In this document: piece by piece, positions 42,711-50,736 of the stretch | How positions within the stretch are numbered: the stretch's first letter is position 1 | Layout of the letters: each line of letters opens with the position of its first letter | Position numbers and translations under genes: made by a program | DNA from: a bacterium | Lineage (GTDB): Bacteria > Sumerlaeota > Sumerlaeia > SLMS01 > JAHLLQ01 | DNA: 64,000 bases | Direction of reading: 5' to 3' | Assembly: GCA_020444065.1 (NCBI GenBank) | Contig: JAHLLQ010000011.1 | Coordinates: 36,525-100,524 of the forward strand | The notes under the pieces: generated by a model | What the model was told of the DNA's origin: nothing | The model's input: the letters and a program-made list of their open reading frames with translations, nothing else | The model's database searches: none

Positions 42711-43373
42711 CTACTGGCCTCTCCTCCACTCCTGATAATGCAGGGGATGACCCTGCTCGATGGCCTTGTTCTGGAAGTTCGTCTCGTAGTCACCTCCCAT
42801 TGGATCCAGGTCGAGGCGGCGTTCGTGGACGAGCTCCAGGAAATCGGCTCCGTGCAGCAGACCGTCGATGACCTCGAAGTACTCCGTCACGTCCGTCTTC
42901 ATGAACAGGCGCCCGCCGGGCTTCAGCGTGCGTCGCAGAATCTCGATGAATCGCGGCTGCCACAGACGGCGGCGATGATGGCGCTTCTTTGGCCAGGGGT
43001 CGCTGTAGTAGACATGGTATGTGTCGACAGAATGCTCGGGCGGATAGTCCTCCAGGAAGTACAACGCGTCGCAGCGCAACACGCGCACGTTGGTCAGCCC
43101 GCGGCGGCGGCACTTGTCGTTGGTGCGATGCGTTTCGGAACCGGTCTTGTCGATCCCAAGCAGATTGATCTCGGGATGATCCTTGGCGTACTCGGCGCAG
43201 AAGAAACCGCTGCCGATACCAACCTCGATCTCGACAGGCGCGCTACGTCCGAACAGCCGATCGAAGTCGAGCGGCTTCTCTAGTTCAGCCAGATCGAGTC
43301 CGAGATTCCAGTGGCCGTCAGGCGCGGGGCGCAGTGGCGGAAAGCAGTCAACAGGGGGCGTTTGCGATTCCAT
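42711..43373 (-). CDS. trmB: tRNA (guanine-N7)-methyltransferase
   Basis: Makes m7G46 in tRNA with SAM. About 220 residues with the ATG at 43373, which overlaps the previous stop (TGATG). The Rossmann SAM motif is 'VEIEVGIGSGFFCAEYAKDH', followed by 'LLGIDKTGSETHRTNDKCRR', 'VRVLRCDALYFLEDY' and the diagnostic 'YSDPWPKKRHHRRRL' (SDPWPKxRHxKRR). The C-terminal 'ETNFQNKAIEQGHPLHY' replaces the usual T-x-x-E/K-x-K motif region. Translational coupling with the upstream unknown gene is likely. Confidence 0.92.
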   Translation of the reverse strand: MESQTPPVDCFPPLRPAPDGHWNLGLDLAELEKPLDFDRLFGRSAPVEIEVGIGSGFFCAEYAKDHPEINLLGIDKTGSETHRTNDKCRRRGLTNVRVLRCDALYFLEDYPPEHSVDTYHVYYSDPWPKKRHHRRRLWQPRFIEILRRTLKPGGRLFMKTDVTEYFEVIDGLLHGADFLELVHERRLDLDPMGGDYETNFQNKAIEQGHPLHYQEWRRGQ

Positions 43374-43741
43374 CAGGCGGACTTCGGGGCTCCGATCGTT
43401 TCCTCGATGTTCGTCTTCAGAACGCTCATCTCCGGATCGACCTGCATGATCTTCCAGGCGAATAACCCCAGGAGACGCTTGACCGCATCCGTGCGTTCCG
43501 GCGTGGCGAGCTTCTCCAGACCGATCGTGATCTCGCCCTCGCGCTGGGTTAGCTTCACGAAGAAGTTCTTCGGGAAGTTGCGCTCCACAACAAGGCTGCG
43601 GATCAGCATCGTCTCCTTGCTTTCGGAGAGAAAGCACTCCTGCGCTTTGAACGTAACGTCATCCTCGCGAAAATCCGTTGGGTTGAACGCCAACCAGATA
43701 TCTTCGAGAGTTGTTGGGCCCTGCAGAACAACGTGGGGCAT
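43373..43741 (-). CDS. Hypothetical protein encoded before trmB
   Basis: 122 residues, not recognised. It starts 'MPHVVLQGPTTLEDIWLAFN' and contains alternating strands and charged helices ('LSESKETMLIRSLVVERNFP', 'KNFFVKLTQREGEITIGLEK'), a compact alpha/beta appearance. No signal peptide, membrane helix or metal motif is seen. It sits between the M24 peptidase and trmB with a 33-nt gap on one side and a one-base overlap on the other, so it is a real gene of this operon by position. Confidence 0.65.
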   Translation of the reverse strand: MPHVVLQGPTTLEDIWLAFNPTDFREDDVTFKAQECFLSESKETMLIRSLVVERNFPKNFFVKLTQREGEITIGLEKLATPERTDAVKRLLGLFAWKIMQVDPEMSVLKTNIEETIGAPKSA

Positions 43742-43774
43742 GGGACGGGCTCCTTCCTTGTGGCAATCAGGCGG

Positions 43775-44869
43775 TCACAGAACCTGCAGTTCCTTCGGCG
43801 TGCGCGACAGGACCTTCGGCTTCCCTTTGGTCACGACAACGAGGTCTTCGATTCGTACCCCACCGAATCCCGGAATGTAAATGCCGGGTTCGACAGTGAC
43901 GACGTGGCCGGGCTGCAGAACTTCCTCGCTACCGGTGCGAAGACGCGGATTTTCGTGAATCTCCAGGCCGACCGAATGGCCGAGGCCATGGGCGAAGTAC
44001 TTCCCATAGCCGGCGCTGGCGATGATGTCGCGCGCGATCGCGTCCACCTCGCCCCCGGTCTTTCCAGCCACGCAGGCCTTCAGCGATTCCTTCTGCGCGT
44101 GCAGACAGACGTTGTAGATTTCCTCAAACTTCTTGTCGACTTTGCCGAGCACCGGCGTGCGGGTCATGTCCGAGCAATACCCGCCGTAGATCGCTCCCAG
44201 GTCGATCGTGATCATGTCGCCCTTCTTGAAGCGACGTCCGAGCGGATGGTGATGCGGACGGGACGCGTTTGGTCCGCTGGCAACGATGTTTGCGAAGGAT
44301 TCGCCGCTGCCGCCCAGCAGTTCACTGCCGAAGCGGATCTCGCGACTCAGATCGACTTCTTTCACGCCGACTTTGAGCATCTCGTAGGCCCGAGCCATCA
44401 TGAGATCGGCGATCTTCGCGGCGCGGCCGATCAACTTGAGCTCTCCCTCGTCCTTGATGGCGCGCAGCGACTGCACCAGCCCGCACGTCTTCACCAGCTT
44501 CGCCTTCGACGGGCGCACGTGGCCTTTCAGCGCATCGAACTCATCCACGCAGAGCGAGCCCTCGAAACCGATCGTCTTGTAGCCGGCCTTCTTGAAGAAA
44601 TTGACGAAGAACTCTTTGATCTTCACCATCGGCTGAATAACGACCTTCGCGCCGGTCACCATGCCCTGGGCGATTTCGCCGTACCGAGAGTCGGTAATCA
44701 GCGTCGCCTTGCGCTGATCGACCACCAGGATCGCATAAGTGCCTTCGAATCCGGTCAGGTAGCGGATGTTGATCAAATCGCGAATGTAAAGCGCCTCGAT
44801 CTCATTGGCCTTCAGAAGTTTCTTGAGAGCGGGAATCCGAGTGTTCCTCTTGGCTTTCGCTGCGGGCAT
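43775..44869 (-). CDS. M24-family aminopeptidase (Xaa-Pro peptidase-like)
   Basis: 364 residues from the ATG at 44869 (GAGG upstream). Creatinase-like N-domain ('LKANEIEALYIRDLINIRYL', 'TGFEGTYAILVV') and pita-bread catalytic domain. The five metal ligands can be placed at about Asp223 ('ITIDLGAIYGGYC'), Asp234 ('SDMTRT'), His298 ('HGLGHSVGLEIHE'), Glu327 ('TVEPGIY') and Glu341 ('GVRIEDLV'). It probably cleaves the N-terminal residue before proline, in the cytoplasm. A longer frame to 44956 has no homology and crosses the palindromic repeat at 44952. Confidence 0.92.
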   Translation of the reverse strand: MPAAKAKRNTRIPALKKLLKANEIEALYIRDLINIRYLTGFEGTYAILVVDQRKATLITDSRYGEIAQGMVTGAKVVIQPMVKIKEFFVNFFKKAGYKTIGFEGSLCVDEFDALKGHVRPSKAKLVKTCGLVQSLRAIKDEGELKLIGRAAKIADLMMARAYEMLKVGVKEVDLSREIRFGSELLGGSGESFANIVASGPNASRPHHHPLGRRFKKGDMITIDLGAIYGGYCSDMTRTPVLGKVDKKFEEIYNVCLHAQKESLKACVAGKTGGEVDAIARDIIASAGYGKYFAHGLGHSVGLEIHENPRLRTGSEEVLQPGHVVTVEPGIYIPGFGGVRIEDLVVVTKGKPKVLSRTPKELQVL

Positions 44870-44951
44870 AACAGGTGACCTCGATACAGGATTGCACAAC
44901 AGCGACAGGGAAGCAGAAGGGGCTGCGGTGGGACAAGAAGGAAGTTGTTTG

Positions 44952-45016
44952 GCCACAGTTGGAGAGGATGAGCGCAGGCGACTTGAAGTTCTGTGTTCGT
45001 CCAGCGAATCTGTGGC
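44952..45016. repeat. 65-nt palindromic repeat, copy 1
   Basis: Begins GCCACAG and ends CTGTGGC, with partly complementary arms. It is the same length as, and about 40 of 65 positions identical to, the element at 45789-45853. The pair brackets the membrane-protein gene at 45143. The type resembles CACAGAT/ATCTGTG intergenic palindromes seen in several phyla (from memory). Confidence 0.6.
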
Positions 45017-45142
45017 TCACATCTTCCCTTGCGCGGGGAGCGCTCAGTGTCGTCATCTCAGAATTCGGCTGGTGAACAGGTCTGGCCACTCACTCGAGAG
45101 ATGCCGGCTCGCCACAAGGCGGCCGCGCGGAGACGACGCAGC

Positions 45143-45778
45143 ATGAATTTCCGAACACTTCCATCAGAAATCGCCACCTGGCTCCGCCAGGTCTTCAAGC
45201 CCAAGAACCTCTGGATCGTCGCGCCGATTATCCTGGCTGTGCTGGTCGTCTACATATCGCAGCACTTCAATGTCCTGACCGGATTGATTGATCGTGGACC
45301 GCTGGAGATTATCGCCCTCTGGCTGGTTTCGATCTCTCTGCTGACATTCGCCGGTAAGAGTGCCGCCAGCCGCGATCCGCTGGCGTTTTACCTCACCGTC
45401 CTTCTGATGATCTTCCTCTTCCGTGAATTGGACGATACGACGCTCTCTCTGTTCGGACGAGAGCTCACTGTGAACTCAAAGGGCCCGGTCAATCTCCTGA
45501 TTGTCGCGATGGCAGTGTGGGGAGTCTTCTGGCACGAGAAGATTTTTGGGACTTTGAATCGTTCGAAGGTCCTGCAGGTTATGTTCTTCGGCGTGCTGCT
45601 GACCTACGCGCTATCGCAGATCATCGCGCGCCGGGCCTTCCGCCACATTCTGCCGAACGAGCCGGAACTGCACATTCGCTTCGAGGAATCCGCAGAAACC
45701 GCCGCGCATCTCTTCATGCTGTGCTTCGCGATCGCATGCGCGAAACTCATCCCGAATCGCAGTCGCACGAAAGACTGA
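45143..45778 (+). CDS. Hypothetical integral membrane protein
   Basis: About 211 residues with GGAG 9 nt before the ATG. About six hydrophobic segments are visible ('LWIVAPIILAVLVVYI', 'LEIIALWLVSISLLTFAG', 'LAFYLTVLLMIFLFREL', 'PVNLLIVAMAVWGVFW', 'VLQVMFFGVLLTYALSQI', 'AETAAHLFMLCFAIACAKL'). The 'FEESAETAAHLFMLCFA' end, with acidic residues followed by a membrane helix, is characteristic of an unassigned membrane family. An in-frame ATG at 45101 would add 14 residues. It is the only plus-strand gene between two long minus-strand runs and is flanked by palindromic repeats. Confidence 0.75.
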   Translation: MNFRTLPSEIATWLRQVFKPKNLWIVAPIILAVLVVYISQHFNVLTGLIDRGPLEIIALWLVSISLLTFAGKSAASRDPLAFYLTVLLMIFLFRELDDTTLSLFGRELTVNSKGPVNLLIVAMAVWGVFWHEKIFGTLNRSKVLQVMFFGVLLTYALSQIIARRAFRHILPNEPELHIRFEESAETAAHLFMLCFAIACAKLIPNRSRTKD

Positions 45779-45788
45779 CTTCTACTCA

Positions 45789-45853
45789 GCCACAGATAAG
45801 CGGGATGCACACAGATTCTCAAGACATCTGTGTTCATCGTCCCAATCTGTGGC
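45789..45853. repeat. 65-nt palindromic repeat, copy 2
   Basis: Arms GCCACAGAT...ACACAGAT and ATCTGTGT...ATCTGTGGC are imperfectly complementary (about 20 of 27 paired positions). It is only 10 nt after the membrane-protein stop. It is related to copy 1 at 44952-45016. Confidence 0.65.
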
Positions 45854-45861
45854 AAGCTCCT

Positions 45862-45901
45862 AAAAACGACGAGGCCCGGGGACATCGCGACCCGGGCCTC
45901 G
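45862..45901 (-). terminator. Terminator of the sigma-factor gene
   Basis: A perfect 11-bp stem (CGAGGCCCGGG at 45870-45880 with CCCGGGCCTCG at 45891-45901). The minus strand continues TCGTTTTTAGG. It lies about 40 nt past the sigma-factor stop. Confidence 0.88.
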
Positions 45902-45939
45902 CTTGGAAGGAGGTACGTCATGGCTGGTAAGCTTGTGTG

Positions 45940-46794
45940 TTATGCGGACAGCAGTCCGTCCACGTGTTGGCGGATAGCCGGGCGGCGCAGCTTGTCCAGC
46001 GCGCGGTGCTCGACCCGGCGGACGCCTTCCTGGCTCAGGCCAACGAGGCGGCTCGCCTTGCGCAGGCTGTAGGAGCGGCCGTTGCGGAATCCGTAGCGCA
46101 GTTCCATGACTTCGCGCTCGCGATCGTTCAAGAAGTCCAGCACGTTGCAGACGGCTGCGCGGGTCTGTTCTTCCTCGATATCGTGCGACGGTGAGATGGC
46201 ATTCTCGTCCGCCAGGGTCTCGGAGAAGGAGCGCCCATCGTCCTCAGGCTCGGCATCGAGCGACGCGAACGAGTGATGCATCTCAAGCATGTCATGGATC
46301 TTCTCGATGGGCACGTCGAGGTCGAGGGAAAGCTCTTTGGGGGTCGGCTCGCGGCCAATCGTCTCCAGGAAGCGCTGCGTGCACTCGTTGATCTTGCCCA
46401 TCAGGCGGGCCTTGCGAACGGGCAGGCGGATCATCGAGCCCTGGCGATGGATCGCGGACTGGATTTCCTGGCGGATGTAATAGGCGGCGTAGGTGGAGAA
46501 ACGAAAGCCTTTGCGCCAATCAAACTTGTCGATCACCTGCAGGAGACCGATATTCCCTTCCTGAACAAGGTCAGCAACGGACAGGCCGCGGTTCTTGAAC
46601 TGGAGGGCGATCTTGACGACAAAGCGGAGGTTGCAGCGGAGAATCTCCTCGCGTGCAGTCTCGTCGCCGGTCTCGTGGCGCTGGAAGAGAGCGACTTCCT
46701 CTTCGCGATTGAGAACCGGGTGGTCGCAAACCTGGCGGAGATAGTCTTGCAGGCCATCTTCGGAGTAATTGCGCTTCTTGGTCGCCATTTTCAT
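45940..46794 (-). CDS. RNA polymerase sigma factor, RpoD/RpoS-like (sigma-70 family)
   Basis: 284 residues. All core regions are present: 1.2 ('LQDYLRQVCDHPVLNREEEV'), 2 ('NLRFVVKIALQFKNRGLSVA', 'DLVQEGNIGLLQVIDKFDWR', 'FSTYAAYYIRQEIQSAI'), 3 ('RLPVRKARLMGKINECTQRF'), and 4 ('LNDREREVMELRYGF' then 'GLSQEGVRRVEHRALDKLRR'). Region 1.1 is absent and the size suits a group 2 (alternative, primary-like) factor. GGGAG lies 5 nt before the first ATG. The AT-rich 250 nt upstream should hold its promoter. No anti-sigma gene is adjacent. Confidence 0.92.
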   Translation of the reverse strand: MKMATKKRNYSEDGLQDYLRQVCDHPVLNREEEVALFQRHETGDETAREEILRCNLRFVVKIALQFKNRGLSVADLVQEGNIGLLQVIDKFDWRKGFRFSTYAAYYIRQEIQSAIHRQGSMIRLPVRKARLMGKINECTQRFLETIGREPTPKELSLDLDVPIEKIHDMLEMHHSFASLDAEPEDDGRSFSETLADENAISPSHDIEEEQTRAAVCNVLDFLNDREREVMELRYGFRNGRSYSLRKASRLVGLSQEGVRRVEHRALDKLRRPAIRQHVDGLLSA

Positions 46795-47046
46795 GGTCTC
46801 CCTTCGCGGAGTTGCCTCTCTTAGGGCAAGCGCCGTACCCCGATACGTGTTCAGGTGTTCATTATTTTCAATCCTATTATTATCAATGCTTTACAAATCG
46901 TCTCCGCCAAGCAGTTGTTGGCACGATTTCGATTTCGAGGCCGATTCGTGCAGTTTTCCGCACGCCTCGGTCGCGTGCTTGCAGGTTTCCGCACTGGCGA
47001 TTTGGAGGGAAGATCTGGCCGAACGAGGCCAGTGGTTGGGTCGATC

Positions 47047-47358
47047 TCAGGACTGAATCGAGGTAATGGCTATTAGAGAAAGAATGAAGCAGGGCAGCCC
47101 GCAGACAAAGCTAAGGTTTCGTAGCGTCCTGCATTCCGCCAGAACTTGCTCGGAATCCTCGCCCGGGAGGATCCGTAGATATGTCGCGGCGAATTCACGT
47201 ACAAAGCATACGGGTGGAGGTGCATCCCAGGCGCCTGGTTCCAAATCGCAGATTCGCCGGTGCATCTCCTCCAGCAAGAGCTGCAGTTTGAACCAATAAC
47301 GCATCCCAGTCACCAAGGAAGCAATGAATAGGAGGATCCCGAGAACTGGACCGAGCAT
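47047..47358 (-). CDS. Small two-helix membrane protein, unknown
   Basis: 103 residues with the good site GAGGGGAG before the ATG. Helices at about 3-22 ('GPVLGILLFIASLVTGM') and 82-100 ('VCGLPCFILSLIAIT') flank a central segment with 'CDLEPGAWDAPPPVCFVREF'. No known family. Transcribed in the same direction as the flotillin genes, about 109 nt downstream of them, separated by a 12-bp inverted repeat. Confidence 0.6.
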   Translation of the reverse strand: MLGPVLGILLFIASLVTGMRYWFKLQLLLEEMHRRICDLEPGAWDAPPPVCFVREFAATYLRILPGEDSEQVLAECRTLRNLSFVCGLPCFILSLIAITSIQS

Positions 47359-47375
47359 CTTCTCCCCTCACAACT

Positions 47376-47434
47376 CTGCGCCTTCTGCGCTTCTTCGCGG
47401 CTGGGGGAGCCACTCGAAGTCACAGAAGGCGCAG
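47376..47434. repeat. 12-bp perfect inverted repeat with 35-nt spacer
   Basis: CTGCGCCTTCTG at 47376-47387 and CAGAAGGCGCAG at 47423-47434. It lies between the flotillin stop (47467) and the small membrane-protein start. It may act as a transcript-end hairpin or be a copy of a wider intergenic element built on CTCTGCGCCTTC-type sequence. Confidence 0.6.
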
Positions 47435-47466
47435 GTTCAGTTCGCTACGTCCGATGTTGCCGGTGA

Positions 47467-49020
47467 TTACTCGGCGGCGTCTTCCTTCTTGGGCTCGTCG
47501 TCGCTGAGGCCGGGAAGGCGCTTCAGCATGTCTTCCAGCTTCAGACCCGTCATCGACTCGACGACCGGGGGCAGACCGGCGATGATCTGCGCGACGTCCT
47601 TGGTGACCTTCTGGGCGCCGGCGCCACCGTCGCCACCGGTGCTGACGATCGTGATCTTGTCGGTCTTCGACAGCGGGCTTGCGATTTCGCGGGCGATCTC
47701 GGGCAAGCGATCGATGACCAACTGCGCGATAGCCGCCTGGTTGTACTGCTTCCAGGCCTCGGCCTTCTTGCGGTTCGCTTCGGCTTCCGCGAGGCCCTTG
47801 GCCTTCAAGGCATCGGCTTCGGCAAGACCGGCCGCGCGCGTAACGTCCGCCTGTGCAAGACCGGTGGCCTTAATCGCTTCGGCTTCGGCAAGACCGTTGG
47901 CCTTCACAACGTCGGCGTGCGCGAAACCGCGCTTCTTTTCTGCCTCACCTTCACCGAAGGCCTCGCGATCCAGCTTCTTCGCCTGGGCTTCGGCCAACGT
48001 CTCAATCCTGAAACGTTCGGCTTCGGCGGGCTTGCGGATCGTGGCGTCCAGCTCGCGTTCGCGGCGAATGATTTCCTTCTCCTGAACGTCGATCTGGCGG
48101 TTGCGCTCGACGAGTTGGATCTTCACCTCTTCGTCCTTGGACTTCTGCATCGTCATGTTGCGCTGGATGTCGTAGGCCAATTCCGCTTCGGCTCGGCGCT
48201 GATTCACGGAGGCTTCGTAATCCTGGACCTTCATGCGATAATCGCGGTCCGCTTCGGCGATGCGCGTTTCCGCAGCGAGACGAGCAATCTGTCCTTCCTG
48301 ATTTGCCTCGGCGCTACGTGCCGTTGCGTCGCGATCGGCTTCGGCCTGGCCGATGATGGCGTCGCGCTTGACCTGAGCGGTACGGGGCTTGCCGAGCGCG
48401 TCCAGGTATCCGTTGGGGTCCGTGATGTTCTTGACGGTGAAGGACACGATCCGCAGACCCATGTTGCGCATGTCGGGAGTCGCGATTTCCTGCACCTTCT
48501 GGGCGAACTTATCACGTTCCTTGTAGATTTCCTCGACGGTCAACGTGCCCAGCACGGCGCGCAAGTGACCTTCCAGCGTCTCCAGGGCGACCGTGCGGAT
48601 TTCCTGCTCTGCCATGCCGAGGAACTGCTCCGAGGCGGTGTCGATCGAGGCCTGGTCACTGTCGACTTTCACCTGCGCGACACCGTCGACGATGACTGGC
48701 ACGCCGGCCACGGTGTAGACTTCAGGCGTCCTGACGACGAGCGTCATGATGTTCAACGATAGACGGTCGATACGCTCCAGAATCGGCCAGACAAAAACGC
48801 CGCCGCCCCGGATCGTTCGGAAACCTTTACCGCGCCCTTTCCAGAGCTTACCGGAGATGACAAGTACTTCGTTCGGGCCAACCTTCTTGTACCGCGATGC
48901 AAAGACGATCGCGATCAGTACCAATACTGCGACGAGAACGATGATCACGACCGCAAATGTGATATCGCTCGCGCTTGCGCCGCTTATTTGAGCGAGCATT
49001 GAAACCGGGGTGGCAGTCAC
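47467..49020 (-). CDS. Flotillin-like SPFH-domain protein
   Basis: 517 residues. A membrane helix ('AVVIIVLVAVLVLIAIVFAS', about 23-42) precedes an SPFH/band-7 domain ('VGPNEVLVISGKLWKGRGKG', 'VPVIVDGVAQVKVDSDQASI'). A long Ala/Glu/Lys coiled region follows. Residues 369-412 contain four exact-length 11-residue repeats of the type A-D/E-x-x-K/R-A-x-G-L-A-E/Q. The C-terminus ('SKTDKITIVSTGGDGGAG') matches bacterial flotillins (YuaG/YqiK). The protein would form membrane microdomain scaffolds. The NfeD-type partner is encoded about 100 nt upstream on the same strand, as in yuaF-yuaG operons. Confidence 0.92.
   Translation of the reverse strand: MTATPVSMLAQISGASASDITFAVVIIVLVAVLVLIAIVFASRYKKVGPNEVLVISGKLWKGRGKGFRTIRGGGVFVWPILERIDRLSLNIMTLVVRTPEVYTVAGVPVIVDGVAQVKVDSDQASIDTASEQFLGMAEQEIRTVALETLEGHLRAVLGTLTVEEIYKERDKFAQKVQEIATPDMRNMGLRIVSFTVKNITDPNGYLDALGKPRTAQVKRDAIIGQAEADRDATARSAEANQEGQIARLAAETRIAEADRDYRMKVQDYEASVNQRRAEAELAYDIQRNMTMQKSKDEEVKIQLVERNRQIDVQEKEIIRRERELDATIRKPAEAERFRIETLAEAQAKKLDREAFGEGEAEKKRGFAHADVVKANGLAEAEAIKATGLAQADVTRAAGLAEADALKAKGLAEAEANRKKAEAWKQYNQAAIAQLVIDRLPEIAREIASPLSKTDKITIVSTGGDGGAGAQKVTKDVAQIIAGLPPVVESMTGLKLEDMLKRLPGLSDDEPKKEDAAE
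47785..47916 (-). repeat. Four 33-nt tandem units within the flotillin gene
   Basis: The units encode residues 369-412 as four 11-residue repeats (ADVVKANGLAE, AEAIKATGLAQ, ADVTRAAGLAE, ADALKAKGLAE). DNA copies are diverged, so recent slippage is not indicated. Confidence 0.85.
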
Positions 49021-49122
49021 GACAGTTCCTCCTTCAGGGATGTCGAGTGGTTCACGGTGTGTTTTCTATCCACATGTCTATACGGGCGAAGTCGCCCTGT
49101 ATTCGACAGAATCGCACGAATT

Positions 49123-49710
49123 TCAAACGGCCGGTTGCTCAGGAGTCGACTCGGCCTTCTCGTCGACCTTCTTACCGCTGAGGTCGATCGCCCTCACGAA
49201 ACAGATTCCGCCCACGACTCGCTCAATCGAGACGATGGAGTTGTGCGGGATCGCCTTGCCATCGATGGCACGAGCCGGCCGACATTCGCGGCCGCTATTG
49301 CTCTCGAAGACGATTTCGCCAGTGCCTTCAGCAGGGATATTCGTGAAGACCTGGGCATCCATCCCGACGGCGTCGGAGAGTTCGAAAGACGTCCCGCCCT
49401 GCTGGGCGAGCAAGACCTTATAGAATCCGAAGTACACAATACTGGAGCCGAGAAGACTGCCGGTCAGACCAAGCATGGCGCTGCCCAGGGCACTCAAGTG
49501 AATCACTTGAGAGCCAATCAGGCCAACTCCTCCGAAAAAGGAGAGAAAGGCCGCGATCACCGGACCCGAGAATGGTCCGTGGCCCGTATCGGCCCCGAAG
49601 TCCAGGATCTCGCCGAAGATCAGCGAGACAAGCATCAGTGCCAGTCCAATGAACAAACAGGCCCAGTAGATAGTATCCAGGGAAACATGGGACAAATCGA
49701 AGCCGAACAT
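49123..49710 (-). CDS. NfeD/YuaF-like membrane protein with OB-fold domain
   Basis: 195 residues. About three or four membrane helices ('IYWACLFIGLALMLVSLIFG', 'PVIAAFLSFFGGVGLIGS', 'LGSSIVYFGFYKVLLAQ') precede a cytoplasmic OB-like domain ('AQVFTNIPAEGTGEIVFESN', 'PHNSIVSIERVVGGICFVRA'). This matches the NfeD-like family (YuaF/YqiJ) that pairs with flotillins. It precedes the flotillin gene in the same orientation. The likely function is forming a membrane domain complex. The 150 nt upstream hold its promoter. Confidence 0.85.
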   Translation of the reverse strand: MFGFDLSHVSLDTIYWACLFIGLALMLVSLIFGEILDFGADTGHGPFSGPVIAAFLSFFGGVGLIGSQVIHLSALGSAMLGLTGSLLGSSIVYFGFYKVLLAQQGGTSFELSDAVGMDAQVFTNIPAEGTGEIVFESNSGRECRPARAIDGKAIPHNSIVSIERVVGGICFVRAIDLSGKKVDEKAESTPEQPAV

Positions 49711-49860
49711 TGGTCGTGCTCCCTTAGCGCACTCGATTCGGTACAGTTGGACAACTGCCGTTTTTGTGCAGAGGCGGCAAGTGCAATCCGCCTTCTGGTG
49801 CGCTCCGGCACCTATACGGAAGTGAAATGACGGGTATTCAAGAAAATCGGCGGAATCGGA

Positions 49861-50676
49861 TCAGAGCCAGCCGGCCAGAACCAGGGCGATCGTCGCCACC
49901 CCGACCACGATGCGATAGATTCCGAACGGCGCCATGCCGATGCGCTTCACGACCTTCAGGAACCAGGCGATTGCCGCCCAGGCAACAAAGAAGGAGACAA
50001 CCAGCCCAACCAGCACGGCCAGCAAACCACCATCCATCTGCATCAGGGCGTCGCGATTCTTGATCAGGCTGTAGATTGTGGCGGCGCCGAGTGTCGGCAA
50101 CGCGAGCAGAAACGAGAAGTCGGCCGCCAGTGAATTGGAGAATCCGCGCAATTGGCCCCCGACGATGGTCGTCATCGACCGCGATGTCCCGGGAATCAGG
50201 GCAAAGCACTGCGCGACGCCGACAAGCAGCGCGTCGACGGGCTTGATCTCGTCGATCGAATCGCGCTGATGGCGATCACCCTCCAGCAGTTTCTCCGCCG
50301 CAATCATGATGAACCCACCATCAATCAAGGCAACCGCGACGATCCCTGGGAAGAACAGGGTCGCCTGAATAACATCCCCGAGGAGCAGCCCGACGATCGC
50401 GGCCGGAAGAAATGCCAGGAACAGGTTGATCAGCAGCCGACGCCCGGAAGCGTCCCTTCCGAAGATGCCACGGAACAGCCCGAGAACGCGCTCGCGGTAG
50501 TACACCGCGACTGCCAGGATGGCCCCCAACTGGATCACAATGATGTACGAATCGACCGCCGCTCCATCCAGACCCAACAGGGCATTGGCCAGGATCAAGT
50601 GCCCTGTGGAGGAGACGGGAAGGTACTCCGTCAGACCTTCGACGATTCCGAGGATGATGGCTTGGAGAAGAGTCAT
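49861..50676 (-). CDS. uppP: Undecaprenyl-diphosphatase
   Basis: Removes a phosphate from undecaprenyl diphosphate, recycling the lipid carrier for peptidoglycan and other glycans. About 271 residues, eight hydrophobic helices. Both family motifs are present: 'GIVEGLTEYLPVSSTGHL' (E-x4-P-x-S-S-T-x-H) and 'ALIPGTSRSMTTIVGG' (P-G-x-S-R-S). A GTG six codons upstream (50694) is an alternative start. It borders a block of membrane glycosyltransferases, which would use such lipid carriers. Confidence 0.93.
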   Translation of the reverse strand: MTLLQAIILGIVEGLTEYLPVSSTGHLILANALLGLDGAAVDSYIIVIQLGAILAVAVYYRERVLGLFRGIFGRDASGRRLLINLFLAFLPAAIVGLLLGDVIQATLFFPGIVAVALIDGGFIMIAAEKLLEGDRHQRDSIDEIKPVDALLVGVAQCFALIPGTSRSMTTIVGGQLRGFSNSLAADFSFLLALPTLGAATIYSLIKNRDALMQMDGGLLAVLVGLVVSFFVAWAAIAWFLKVVKRIGMAPFGIYRIVVGVATIALVLAGWL

Positions 50677-50736
50677 GAGCGAGTCGGAATCCACCGACGC
50701 CCCATCAGGCAGGACCTAAAGGTCTTCCCACGCATA

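Noticed and set aside
42562..42729. Longer N-terminus of dnaN
   Set aside because: The extra 56 residues have no similarity to DnaN proteins. The GTG at 42561 has a well-placed AAAGGG and gives the normal N-terminus.
47785..47916. CRISPR-like tandem repeat
   Set aside because: The 33-nt periodicity is coding, diverged, without spacers, and explained by 11-residue protein repeats in the flotillin.
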